Of a DNA stretch of 64,000 nucleotides, positions 1-8,176 are shown piece by piece. The DNA is from AB-137-C09 sp964458185 (GTDB lineage: Bacteria > Pseudomonadota > Zetaproteobacteria > Mariprofundales > Mariprofundaceae): contig CAYWFG010000007.1 of the NCBI GenBank assembly GCA_964458185.1, forward strand, positions 1 through 64,000, read 5' to 3'. Every line of letters starts with the position of its first letter. Within the stretch, counting starts at the first letter, position 1. A model generated the notes under the pieces. That model was not told the DNA's origin. It saw only the letters and a list, made by a program, of their open reading frames with translations, and made no database searches. The position numbers and the translations under genes were made by a program.

Positions 1-3000
1 GAAGGTCATGGTAGGCTTGGGCAACAGGGGTGACAACCTCACAATGCACCGTGGTAACGCCGTCTAGTGGGTGAAAATGTACCCCTAAGGCAGCAACCAA
101 AGCCATCACGTCAGCGCGTTGCCCACCAATCACACACTCTTCAGGTGTATTAATTATTAACAAATAGGCATGGGGGAATGCCGCTAATTGCGTATGCACT
201 TGTTCCGCTGTGGTATTGACTATGCCAATCGCCCAATCAACGGTGTGCGCATCATTAAGCTGCCATTGCTGACGTGCAGCCAAACAAGCACCAGCCAAAT
301 CTTCGGTAAATAATGTTGAAGCTTGCAGGCGTTGCACCATGGCATCACGATCTGACCACACACCCAACGAAAAGAGACTCGTCGATTCACCAAGGCTATA
401 GCCCATTGCTGCTGATGGTTTTAACTTAAAACCCTGTAATATATCGCAAATGGCTGTACCCAAGGCAACGTGAGAAATCACCAGCGCATTATGATCTTGG
501 TACATTGTATGAATATCATCTTGCCAGAGCGCATCGGGTAAGTATTGATCTTTTAGCCCAGTGCTGAATTGCTCTTGATGGGCAATTACGGATGACCAAT
601 GGGCTAATAATCCTTCCCCCATGCGTGGGTAATGATTCCCCGAACCTGAAAAAACAAAGGCAATTTTTCCTTTTTCGGCAAGTGGGGTGGGGGTGTAAAA
701 TACGCGGTCTTGTAGGTTTTTATTCGGAATAGGGAGGATGCTACCGTGCCCACCAAACGGCATGCTAGGGTCGGCTTGCAACGATTGTTGCGCATGGGCA
801 AGTTGTTGCAGTAACATACTTTGATCGTCAGCAACCATGGTCACATGCAGTACGCCCGTCGATGTATGCTGATGCGCTTGTTTTGCCAGTTCATGCATGG
901 AGCCATGCTGTTGGCTGACGCGCTGTTTGAGTTGTTCAAGTTGTTGCAACAACACATTCGCATTATCACCTACCACAACAAACAATCCAGCGGTAGGCAT
1001 GATAGATGGTCGAATATCAGGTAGCGATACGCTATCTTCTTGCAATAAAACATGGGCATGGCTGCCATCCATACCGTGGGATGCAACAACGGTATGACGC
1101 GCACCTTCCGCTTCATTGTTGAGCCATGCTTGGGCATGGGGGTGCAAACGATGGTGTAACGATAATGCCCCGTGAATAATCGCAAGCACACCATTGGCTG
1201 CCCCTGCATCACCAAGGCGTTGCATGGTTTTGTGTTGTTCAAGCAGGGGGTGTGCTGCACCTTTTGCCAAGGAAATTGAGTCTTGTTGATTAAAACTTGT
1301 ACCAAAACCATCCACAATAGCATAAATACGATCACCATCTTGGCGGGCATCGCTAAGGCGTTTTAATACCAATGCGCCACCACCATCAGCCAGCGGTGGC
1401 AACGCTGCATCATTGCCATCTTGCTGTGCATGACGGCTTAACAACGAACGAATATCCGTCGCCATTTCCACGGCTCCCACCAAGGCACGATTCACATCAC
1501 CGCACTGCAAGGCATGAATGCCCACTTCTAAAGCGCGCATACCAGATTGATCTTCACCCGACACCGTAAATGCTGCCCCCCCCGTGCGAAATGCCTTGGC
1601 AATACGGCTTGCCACGGTGCTACCCAATGCACCCATGGTTCGTCCAGCATTCAGCGGTGGGGTAATGGCATCACGAAGGGTATTGATCCATTGTTGCTTT
1701 GTTTCATCATCGGCATTGACACCTAATGTGGCTAACCATTCAGCGGCATGGTTAGCCACATCCCATCGCGCACTAAAATTGGTTGCTTGCATATCCAAAC
1801 CCGCGCCAATAAAGACCCCTGTATTTTGTACCGCATGATCATCGCCTGCATCTTGCAATGCAGCGACAGCAAGATTAAGCATCAATAATTGACGCGGTAA
1901 CATCTCTGCCATTTCATGCGGCGGAATGCGGTAAGCACCAAGGGGTGCTGTCACTTCATCCATGCAATACCCCAACACATCAGCAGCTTGCATGCCCAAT
2001 GCTACCAGCCATTGGCTTTTTTCTGCTCCCCACCAATATTGGGGTATTGTGGGGGACGTATCATCACCACCAAACAAGCGTTGTTGGATGCATGCCAATG
2101 AGTCCCAGCGTCCAACATGGGCTGCCATGCCAACAACGGCAATGGGTTCTGCTGATGGTTCGGCGTAGGGAGGGTGTTTTATTGTATGGCGTGGGCTGTA
2201 CGATTCCACCAATAAATGGGCGTTGATGCCACCAAAACCAAAAGCACTGATTGCCGCACGGCGTGGTCGATTGCCTGCCAGCCATGGTTCGCTGTGTTGT
2301 AAAATTTTAAACGGGCTATCAGCGAGTGCAATGCCTTCGGCGGCTTGGTTGAAATTAGCGGTAGGTGGGAATTGTTGATGTTTCATTGCTAATAATGTTT
2401 TCATCAAGGCGGCCGCGCCTGCGGCAGTCAGCAAATGACCAATATTCGACTTGACTGAACCAATCACGCATTGCGCTGTTTGCCAATCTTCGTTTTGCCA
2501 TAAGCGGGTCATGCTTTCAAATTCCACCACATCACCCACAGGCGTACCAGGTGCATGGCATTCGATCATGTCAATATCAGTGGGCGACCATCCTGCTTGT
2601 TGGTATGCCGATTGCATGGCACGTAACTGCCCTTCAGATTCAGGGGCTAGCAGTCCGCCTGTGAGGTCATTGCTCACCCCTACAGCATGAATCACGCCGT
2701 AAATAGTATTGCCCTCCGCTTCGGCATCGTCCAGTCGTTTAAGTACAAACAAACCGCAACCTTCACCCACCACCAGCCCATCACCTGCGGCATCAAAGGG
2801 CGCAGGCACACCGCTCGCCGATAAAGCTTGTAATTGGGAAAAACCCATTTGAGTATACAACGAATCAGGACGCGACAAACCGCCTGCGAGCATGACATCA
2901 GCGCGGTGACTGCGCAATTCATCCATTGCCAGTTTAATGGCATACAATGATGAGGCACAGGCTGCATCCAGCGTAAAGCACGTACCCCCCAGCCCCAAGG

Positions 3001-3547
3001 CTTTTGCCAGTACCGCAGCGGGTAAACCTGCAACATGGGCATTGTTAGCATCCAAGGGTATGGCAGAAGCATCTACCGATGCGCCAAGAACATGTTCTTC
3101 TAGCGTTCGACCGATCAATCGCCGTGCTAACGCGGATGATTGTTCGCTAGGCAACGCCAAGTTACCAATGATAATACCACCACGCGCCGCAGCATCTTCT
3201 TTCAAGCCTGCATCGCGCCATGCCGCACACCCCACACGCAGCAACAAATGAAACATAGCATCAAGCCCTGCCACATTAAGGTTTGGGAATGCCTCGCTAG
3301 CTAACCATGCATCATCAAGAAAACAGGCGCGTTTAGAATAGACATGATCAGCACGACCACGCTCAGGGTGATACACCGCATCGGCGTCCAATAGCCAACG
3401 GTTGGCAGGCGGCGTGCGAGATGCGGTGTGCTTATTGTTAATATTCTGCCAAAAATCATCCAGCGTGGGTGAATCAGGGAATAGACCATCCATGCCAATA
3501 ATGGCAATTGGGGCTTGGCAATGATGAATCTTGTTTTTTTTGTCCAT
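1..3547 (-). CDS. PUFA/polyketide synthase subunit, KS-CLF-AT (3' end missing)
   Basis: This is the first 1182 codons of a large multidomain synthase; the reading frame is open to the left window edge. Seen: an N-terminal ketosynthase with DAACASSLY (active Cys197), ECHAPGTPVGD (His331) and KSNIGH (His371). A second KS-like domain has the nucleophile position occupied by Gln667 in SGEDQSGM, which marks a chain-length factor. An acyltransferase begins near residue 963 (FVFSGSGNHY) and has GYSLGE with Ser1051. The KS-CLF-AT order is that of thraustochytrid PUFA synthase subunit B and myxobacterial Pfa3, so it probably builds a very-long-chain or polyunsaturated acyl chain together with ACP/KR/DH subunits outside the window. 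Its ATG shares one base with the lspA stop (TAATG), so translation is probably coupled. Family assignment is firm; the product is inferred. A heterocyst-glycolipid-type synthase is the main alternative. Confidence 0.88.
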   Translation of the reverse strand, partial: MDKKNKIHHCQAPIAIIGMDGLFPDSPTLDDFWQNINNKHTASRTPPANRWLLDADAVYHPERGRADHVYSKRACFLDDAWLASEAFPNLNVAGLDAMFHLLLRVGCAAWRDAGLKEDAAARGGIIIGNLALPSEQSSALARRLIGRTLEEHVLGASVDASAIPLDANNAHVAGLPAAVLAKALGLGGTCFTLDAACASSLYAIKLAMDELRSHRADVMLAGGLSRPDSLYTQMGFSQLQALSASGVPAPFDAAGDGLVVGEGCGLFVLKRLDDAEAEGNTIYGVIHAVGVSNDLTGGLLAPESEGQLRAMQSAYQQAGWSPTDIDMIECHAPGTPVGDVVEFESMTRLWQNEDWQTAQCVIGSVKSNIGHLLTAAGAAALMKTLLAMKHQQFPPTANFNQAAEGIALADSPFKILQHSEPWLAGNRPRRAAISAFGFGGINAHLLVESYSPRHTIKHPPYAEPSAEPIAVVGMAAHVGRWDSLACIQQRLFGGDDTSPTIPQYWWGAEKSQWLVALGMQAADVLGYCMDEVTAPLGAYRIPPHEMAEMLPRQLLMLNLAVAALQDAGDDHAVQNTGVFIGAGLDMQATNFSARWDVANHAAEWLATLGVNADDETKQQWINTLRDAITPPLNAGRTMGALGSTVASRIAKAFRTGGAAFTVSGEDQSGMRALEVGIHALQCGDVNRALVGAVEMATDIRSLLSRHAQQDGNDAALPPLADGGGALVLKRLSDARQDGDRIYAIVDGFGTSFNQQDSISLAKGAAHPLLEQHKTMQRLGDAGAANGVLAIIHGALSLHHRLHPHAQAWLNNEAEGARHTVVASHGMDGSHAHVLLQEDSVSLPDIRPSIMPTAGLFVVVGDNANVLLQQLEQLKQRVSQQHGSMHELAKQAHQHTSTGVLHVTMVADDQSMLLQQLAHAQQSLQADPSMPFGGHGSILPIPNKNLQDRVFYTPTPLAEKGKIAFVFSGSGNHYPRMGEGLLAHWSSVIAHQEQFSTGLKDQYLPDALWQDDIHTMYQDHNALVISHVALGTAICDILQGFKLKPSAAMGYSLGESTSLFSLGVWSDRDAMVQRLQASTLFTEDLAGACLAARQQWQLNDAHTVDWAIGIVNTTAEQVHTQLAAFPHAYLLIINTPEECVIGGQRADVMALVAALGVHFHPLDGVTTVHCEVVTPVAQAYHDL

Positions 3548-4044
3548 TATTCTTCATGCTCACTTTTTGAACGAAAACTATCAATAATCAATACGACCAC
3601 TGCCACCGAGATGCAAGCGTCCGCAATATTAAACGTCGGCCAATACCAAGCCTTGCCATCCATCACAACATACCATTGTATAAAATCAACAACATAACCC
3701 AATTGAATGCGATCCCATATATTACCCGCAGCACCAGCAAGAATAATCACCAGCAACCATGATTCCAATGAATTATGTTTGCGCGATTGCCACCACATCC
3801 AACACACCAAGGCAGCAATCAATAAGGTGGCAATAATGAGCATACGGGTGCGCCACGCATGCGTCCAGTCGGCAAACATGGAAAAAGCTACGCCATAATT
3901 ATGTGCCACAATAATATTAAAAAACTGATCAATCACAGCGATATATAAATCAGGTGATTGCTGCCCAATCCACCATTTGCTCCATTGATCGGCAATCAGC
4001 AAAAAAGCAAACAAAGCCCATTGAGCATAATGATGTCGTTGCAT
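3547..4044 (-). CDS. lspA: Lipoprotein signal peptidase (signal peptidase II)
   Basis: This inner-membrane aspartyl protease cleaves the signal peptide of prolipoproteins after diacylglyceryl transfer to the lipobox cysteine. The 165-residue protein has the normal length and four hydrophobic segments. Family motifs are all present: DQWSK near residue 19, NYGVAFSM near residue 49, GNIWDRIQLGYVVDF carrying the first catalytic Asp, and FNIADACIS carrying the second. It starts 17 bases after a PhzF-like gene and its stop codon overlaps the start of the large fatty acid synthase subunit. That is an unusual partner, because lspA normally sits near ileS or fkpB. Several lipoproteins in this window (the RlpA proteins at 30637 and 41545 and the PPIase at 36570) are plausible substrates. 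Confidence 0.95.
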   Translation of the reverse strand: MQRHHYAQWALFAFLLIADQWSKWWIGQQSPDLYIAVIDQFFNIIVAHNYGVAFSMFADWTHAWRTRMLIIATLLIAALVCWMWWQSRKHNSLESWLLVIILAGAAGNIWDRIQLGYVVDFIQWYVVMDGKAWYWPTFNIADACISVAVVVLIIDSFRSKSEHEE

Positions 4045-4061
4045 ATAGATGATATTCCTGT

Positions 4062-4883
4062 TTAGTGAGCATACAATGCCCCTTCGGCAAAGGTGATTGC
4101 TTGCCCTGTTAATTCTACTGTATCGTCACGAAGACAGCAGTACACATCGCCGCCACGCGCTGATAACTGTCTCGCATGGAGGCTGTCACACTGCAAGCGT
4201 TTGCCCCAAAAAGGCATCAGCGTACAATGCGCTGATCCTGTGACAGGATCTTCTGGAATCCCTGATTGCGGGGCAAAAAATCGCGACACTATACCATAAG
4301 ATTGATTCTTATCAGCAATTGCTGACACAATCACGCCGCGAGCTTCATCACACGCTGCCAGTTGTCGCATATTAGGCTGCATATTGGCAATGTCCGATTC
4401 GTTAGCAAAAATCGCCAAATAATCATCCACGCCTCGGTACAGTTCCAACGGCGCTTGCCCCAGTGCTGCCGCAATGCGAGAGATATTGCTAGATGCCACA
4501 ACATCATCCATAGGGAACGATAAAGTTATCCAATGACCATCACGACGAACAGCTAACTCCCCGCGCAGGCTATAAAAACACAAGCTATTGCAATCATCAC
4601 CATGTTGACCAAACAATATATGCGCAGCAGCCAAGGTAGCATGCCCACACAATGCGACTTCCATCGTTGGTGTAAACCAGCGAATATGAAAATCACAGTC
4701 ATTATTGCATGAAAATGGCGAGACAAATGCCGTTTCCGATAGGTTGTTTTCTGCGGCAATGGCTTGCATCAGCGTATCGGGCAATGGGGTAGGGCAAAGC
4801 ACGACTGCGGCAGGGTTTCCTGTAAAGCGTTCATGGGTGAATGCATCAACATGAAACAATGGGTATTTTATTGTTTTATTCAT
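4062..4883 (-). CDS. PhzF family isomerase/epimerase-like protein
   Basis: A 273-residue protein of the PhzF/diaminopimelate-epimerase-like fold. Seen: the N-terminal FHVDAFTHERFTGNPAAVV; AENNLSETAFV, which contains the catalytic-type Glu; GHATLAAAHIL in the first half; and GIPEDPVTGSAHC in the second half. These are the standard PhzF signatures. PhzF itself isomerises trans-2,3-dihydro-3-hydroxyanthranilate in phenazine synthesis, but most chromosomal homologues stand alone and have no known substrate. No other phenazine genes are present, so a phenazine role is not supported. It is the first gene of a minus-strand run with lspA and the fatty acid synthase gene, and is divergent from metK. 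Confidence 0.85.
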   Translation of the reverse strand: MNKTIKYPLFHVDAFTHERFTGNPAAVVLCPTPLPDTLMQAIAAENNLSETAFVSPFSCNNDCDFHIRWFTPTMEVALCGHATLAAAHILFGQHGDDCNSLCFYSLRGELAVRRDGHWITLSFPMDDVVASSNISRIAAALGQAPLELYRGVDDYLAIFANESDIANMQPNMRQLAACDEARGVIVSAIADKNQSYGIVSRFFAPQSGIPEDPVTGSAHCTLMPFWGKRLQCDSLHARQLSARGGDVYCCLRDDTVELTGQAITFAEGALYAH

Positions 4884-4935
4884 CTAAATGATAACTTCCT
4901 TATGCAGGGCTATTGCGCTTTGCAAGCGATATTAT

Positions 4936-4963
4936 TTGAGACTTTAATATCTCTCGCTAAACT
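4936..4963 (+). promoter_or_regulatory. Possible sigma-70 promoter of metK
   Basis: TTGAGA (4936-4941) and TAAACT (4958-4963) are separated by 16 bases and lie about 75 bases before the metK ATG. Match quality is moderate and the assignment is inferred from sequence only. Confidence 0.35.
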
Positions 4964-4974
4964 TCCGCGTCCTA

Positions 4975-5013
4975 TTGGTGCATCGTTGGTGCATCATGGG
5001 AGGTTTTTCCTCC
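4975..5013 (+). promoter_or_regulatory. metK leader: tandem repeat and GGAGG/CCTCC hairpin
   Basis: TTGGTGCATC occurs twice in tandem (4975-4984 and 4986-4995). It is followed directly by a hairpin with stem GGAGG (4999-5003) and CCTCC (5009-5013) around a T5 loop. The real ribosome-binding site (AAGGA, ending 5030) lies just downstream. I could not match this leader to a known SAM riboswitch class; whether it is regulatory is unknown. Confidence 0.35.
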
Positions 5014-5037
5014 ACATTTAAAAAAAAGGAATAGCCT

Positions 5038-6207
5038 ATGAGTCGTAATTTTGTATTTACCTCGGAATCTGTTTCTGAAGGGCATCCTGATAAAGTTGCT
5101 GACCGTATTTCGGACAGTATCTTGGATGCCATTTTAGAACAAGATAAACATGCCCGCGTGGCATGTGAGACGATGATTAATACGGGCATGATTGTGCTAT
5201 CGGGTGAAATCACCACTTCAGCCGTCATTGATTACCAGCAAGTGGCGCGTGATGCGGTCAAAGATATTGGTTACAACTCTTCGGATATGGGCTTTGATTA
5301 TGCCTCATGTGCGGTGCTTGTTGCGATTGATAAACAATCGGTGGATATTGCCGCAGGTGTCAACGAAGGCGAAGGCATTGACCTCAATCAAGGTGCGGGT
5401 GACCAAGGCTTGATGTTTGGTTATGCTACCAACGAAACGGATGTATTGATGCCGATGGCGATTCATTTATCGCATCAAATTGTTGCCAAACAAGCGGAAG
5501 TACGCAAATCGGGCGTGTTGTCTTTTTTGCGCCCTGATGCCAAGTCGCAAGTCAGTGTGCGTTATGAAAATGATGTGCCTGTGGCGATTGATGCGGTGGT
5601 ATTGTCTACCCAGCATAGCGATGATATTTCTCACGAAGACCTTGTTAGCGCTTGCATGGAAAAAATCATCATGCCCGTGCTAGGATCAACAGGCTTGTTG
5701 CATGATGATACGGCTTATCATATTAATCCAACGGGTCGTTTTGTCATTGGTGGGCCTGTGGGTGATTGTGGTTTGACGGGGCGTAAAATCATTGTTGATA
5801 CTTACGGTGGTTTTGGTCGTCATGGCGGTGGTGCATTTTCGGGCAAAGATCCATCCAAGGTTGATCGCTCGGCAGCCTATGCAGGGCGTTATGTAGCAAA
5901 AAATATTGTTGCTGCTGGTTTAGCTGATCGTTGTGAAGTGCAGGTTTCTTATGCCATTGGTGTGGCACATCCGATTTCGGTGATGGTAAACACCTTTGAA
6001 ACAGGGAAGATTGCCGATGAAAAGATCGCGGACTTGGTGCGTGAACATTTTGACCTTCGCCCCAAAGGCATTGTGCAATCATTGGATTTATTGCGTCCGA
6101 TTTATGCACAAACCGCAGCTTATGGTCATTTTGGTCGTGAATTGGATGCCTTCACTTGGGAAAAAACAGACAAAGCTGATGCCCTAAAGGCTGCCGCTGG
6201 ACTGTAA
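5038..6207 (+). CDS. metK: S-adenosylmethionine synthetase
   Basis: This cytosolic enzyme makes S-adenosylmethionine from methionine and ATP. The protein has 389 residues, near the usual 380-400. Seen: the ATP-binding start FTSESVSEGHPDKVADRISD, the signature GAGDQGLMFGYA and the P-loop-like GGGAFSGKDPSKVDRSAAY. The start is fixed by AAGGA seven bases upstream and by the conserved N-terminus. The next gene is ahcY, which removes the S-adenosylhomocysteine produced by SAM-dependent methylation, so the pair forms half of the activated methyl cycle. The gene has its own leader with a tandem repeat and a hairpin. Confidence 0.97.
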   Translation: MSRNFVFTSESVSEGHPDKVADRISDSILDAILEQDKHARVACETMINTGMIVLSGEITTSAVIDYQQVARDAVKDIGYNSSDMGFDYASCAVLVAIDKQSVDIAAGVNEGEGIDLNQGAGDQGLMFGYATNETDVLMPMAIHLSHQIVAKQAEVRKSGVLSFLRPDAKSQVSVRYENDVPVAIDAVVLSTQHSDDISHEDLVSACMEKIIMPVLGSTGLLHDDTAYHINPTGRFVIGGPVGDCGLTGRKIIVDTYGGFGRHGGGAFSGKDPSKVDRSAAYAGRYVAKNIVAAGLADRCEVQVSYAIGVAHPISVMVNTFETGKIADEKIADLVREHFDLRPKGIVQSLDLLRPIYAQTAAYGHFGRELDAFTWEKTDKADALKAAAGL

Positions 6208-6223
6208 GGTCTATACCTGTAAA

Positions 6224-6299
6224 CGGTTGAGGAGCGCTGCAACAATGTTCGATCATTGCCAGGCTCAACCACGTTTTATTTTTGATAAAACGGCGCTCA
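6224..6299 (+). ncRNA. S-adenosylhomocysteine (SAH) riboswitch
   Basis: The sequence between metK and ahcY matches the SAH riboswitch consensus: a GAGGAGCGCTGC core, a hairpin, GCCAGGCTC, and a closing CGGCGCTC. Pairings I can draw are P1 GAGCGC 6232-6237 with GCGCTC 6293-6298; P2 CAATG 6243-6247 with CATTG 6254-6258; a perfect seven-base pseudoknot GGTTGAG 6225-6231 with CTCAACC 6264-6270; and an optional stem CGTTTTA 6272-6278 with TAAAACG 6286-6292. The class is known to bind S-adenosylhomocysteine and switch on ahcY, the gene found 29 bases downstream. Confidence 0.93.
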
Positions 6300-6327
6300 T
6301 ACCATATAACACAAGAGAGTTATTGTT

Positions 6328-7722
6328 ATGAGTAACGATTCTATAATCGCTGACTTGTCCCTTGCTGATTGGGGACGGAAAGAATTAAACATCGCCGAGA
6401 CAGAAATGCCCGGCTTGATGGCTATTCGTGAGAAATATGCCGATGAACAACCCTTAAAAGGTGCGCGTATCGCAGGTTCATTGCACATGACCATCCAAAC
6501 AGGCGTGTTGATCGAAACATTGACCGCACTGGGCGCAGAAGTTCGTTGGGCTTCTTGCAATATTTTTTCTACCCAAGACCACGCTGCCGCTGCCATTGCT
6601 GCAACAGGCGTTCCCGTGTTTGCTTTTAAAGGCGAATCACTGGAAGAGTATTGGGAATACTGCCACAAGATCATGGAATGGCATGACGGTGGAACCCCCA
6701 ATATGATCCTAGATGACGGTGGCGATGCCACGTTATTGTTGATCTTGGGCAGCAAAGCAGAAAAAGATATTGCTGTCCTCGACAACCCTGAAAGTGAAGA
6801 AGAAACCTTCATGTATGCTTCGATCAAAAAACGCTTGGCAGAAGATGCTACGTTTTATTCACGCACCACAGCCAACATCAAAGGCGTAACCGAAGAAACC
6901 ACCACTGGCGTTCATCGCCTATACCAAATGCAAGAGCGTGGCGAATTGCCATTCCCTGCTTTTAACGTGAACGATTCGGTAACAAAATCTAAGTTTGACA
7001 ACCTGTATGGCTGCCGTGAATCCTTACTTGATGGTATTAAACGTGCCACCGATGTCATGATCGCAGGCAAAATCTGCGTTGTGTTGGGTTATGGCGATGT
7101 CGGTAAAGGCTGCGCACAAGCATTCAAAGGCATGGGCGCAACGGTTTTGGTGACAGAGATTGACCCTATCTGTGCATTGCAGGCGGCGATGGAAGGCTAC
7201 CGCGTGGTCAACATGGATGATGCCTGTAAACAGGGTAATATTTTTGTCACCACCACAGGCAACTTCCATGTGATCACCCACGAACACATGCTGGCTATGC
7301 CTGACCAAGCGATTGTTTGTAATATTGGTCATTTTGATAACGAAATTGACTGTGCCAGTCTGCGTCAATACGAGTGGTTGAACATCAAACCACAGGTGGA
7401 TCAAATTATTTTTCCCGATGGTACACGCATTACCTTGTTGGCTGAAGGTCGTTTGGTGAACTTGGGCTGCGCTACAGGACACCCTAGTTTTGTGATGTCT
7501 AATTCATTCTCCAATCAAACCTTGGCACAGATTGAATTGTTCAACAAAACGGAAGATTACCCCGTGGGTGTCTACACCTTACCGAAAAATCTGGACGAAG
7601 AAGTGGCACGTTTGCACTTAGAAAAAATCGGTGTCAACTTGACCATGTTAACGGATTATCAGGCAGGTTACATTGGCGTTCCTGTGGAAGGTCCTTACAA
7701 ACCCAACCATTACCGTTATTAA
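6328..7722 (+). CDS. ahcY: Adenosylhomocysteinase
   Basis: NAD-dependent hydrolase that splits S-adenosylhomocysteine into adenosine and homocysteine, relieving product inhibition of methyltransferases. The protein has 464 residues, typical of the long bacterial form. Seen: an N-terminal substrate region with SLHMTIQTGVLIETL, DDGGDATLL near residue 130, the Rossmann segment VVLGYGDVGKGCAQ near residue 250, FVTTTGN, and a C-terminal end PYKPNHYRY that is diagnostic for the family. The AAGAGAG ribosome-binding site at 6313-6319 sets the ATG. A SAH riboswitch directly upstream implies induction by its own substrate. Confidence 0.97.
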   Translation: MSNDSIIADLSLADWGRKELNIAETEMPGLMAIREKYADEQPLKGARIAGSLHMTIQTGVLIETLTALGAEVRWASCNIFSTQDHAAAAIAATGVPVFAFKGESLEEYWEYCHKIMEWHDGGTPNMILDDGGDATLLLILGSKAEKDIAVLDNPESEEETFMYASIKKRLAEDATFYSRTTANIKGVTEETTTGVHRLYQMQERGELPFPAFNVNDSVTKSKFDNLYGCRESLLDGIKRATDVMIAGKICVVLGYGDVGKGCAQAFKGMGATVLVTEIDPICALQAAMEGYRVVNMDDACKQGNIFVTTTGNFHVITHEHMLAMPDQAIVCNIGHFDNEIDCASLRQYEWLNIKPQVDQIIFPDGTRITLLAEGRLVNLGCATGHPSFVMSNSFSNQTLAQIELFNKTEDYPVGVYTLPKNLDEEVARLHLEKIGVNLTMLTDYQAGYIGVPVEGPYKPNHYRY

Positions 7723-7745
7723 GATGATCAAGGCACGCTGCTAGC

Positions 7746-8051
7746 ATGGTAGTTCGCCTGTGGTACACCGTGTTGATGTATAGCATCAGCACGGTGTTGC
7801 TGTTTTCTACCTTTGCCGAGGCGCAACAAAACCCGTGCGAGAATATTCTTGCCGTGGAACAAGCGTTTGATAAAAACAACGACAATTTGGTCGATGCCAG
7901 CGATTGGGCAATGATGAGCAAAGCAGAAAAAAAAGCTTATGCACGGCGTTCGGTGATCGCTGTCGGCGCTACACCTGATGCCGATGCTGGCAACGGGCAT
8001 ACCCGTGCTAGTCTTTATTTGTCTATATTAAATAGGCTTTATTTGTATTAA
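7746..8051 (+). CDS. Small exported protein with one EF-hand-like loop
   Basis: A 101-residue open frame 23 bases after ahcY. Seen: a hydrophobic N-terminus (about residues 5-25) ending in a signal-peptidase-like TFAEA site, then DKNNDNLVDASDW, which follows the spacing of a calcium-binding EF-hand loop (acidic residues at loop positions 1, 5, 9 and 12). The C-terminus has no recognisable domain. There is no strong ribosome-binding site before the ATG at 7746; a second ATG at 7776 would still leave a signal peptide. I do not recognise the family. A stem GGCTTTA/TAAAGCC (8035-8055) overlaps the stop codon but has no T-run after it. It may be a genuine small periplasmic protein or a decayed gene. 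Confidence 0.5.
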   Translation: MVVRLWYTVLMYSISTVLLFSTFAEAQQNPCENILAVEQAFDKNNDNLVDASDWAMMSKAEKKAYARRSVIAVGATPDADAGNGHTRASLYLSILNRLYLY

Positions 8052-8176
8052 AGCCCACATTTCTAAGTGATCGAACTCTGTACACGATAAATAATACTCC
8101 TGAATTCAGCACTGATTATAACGGATTTAGGGTAGAAAACTTATAACCATTAATTGAACCAGAAATCAGCTATCAA

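Noticed and set aside
4062..4883. Phenazine biosynthesis cluster
   Set aside because: Only a PhzF-like gene is present; stand-alone PhzF homologues are common and do not imply phenazine.
4884..5037. SAM-II or SAM-I riboswitch upstream of metK
   Set aside because: I looked for the conserved cores and found none; only a repeat and a short hairpin are present.
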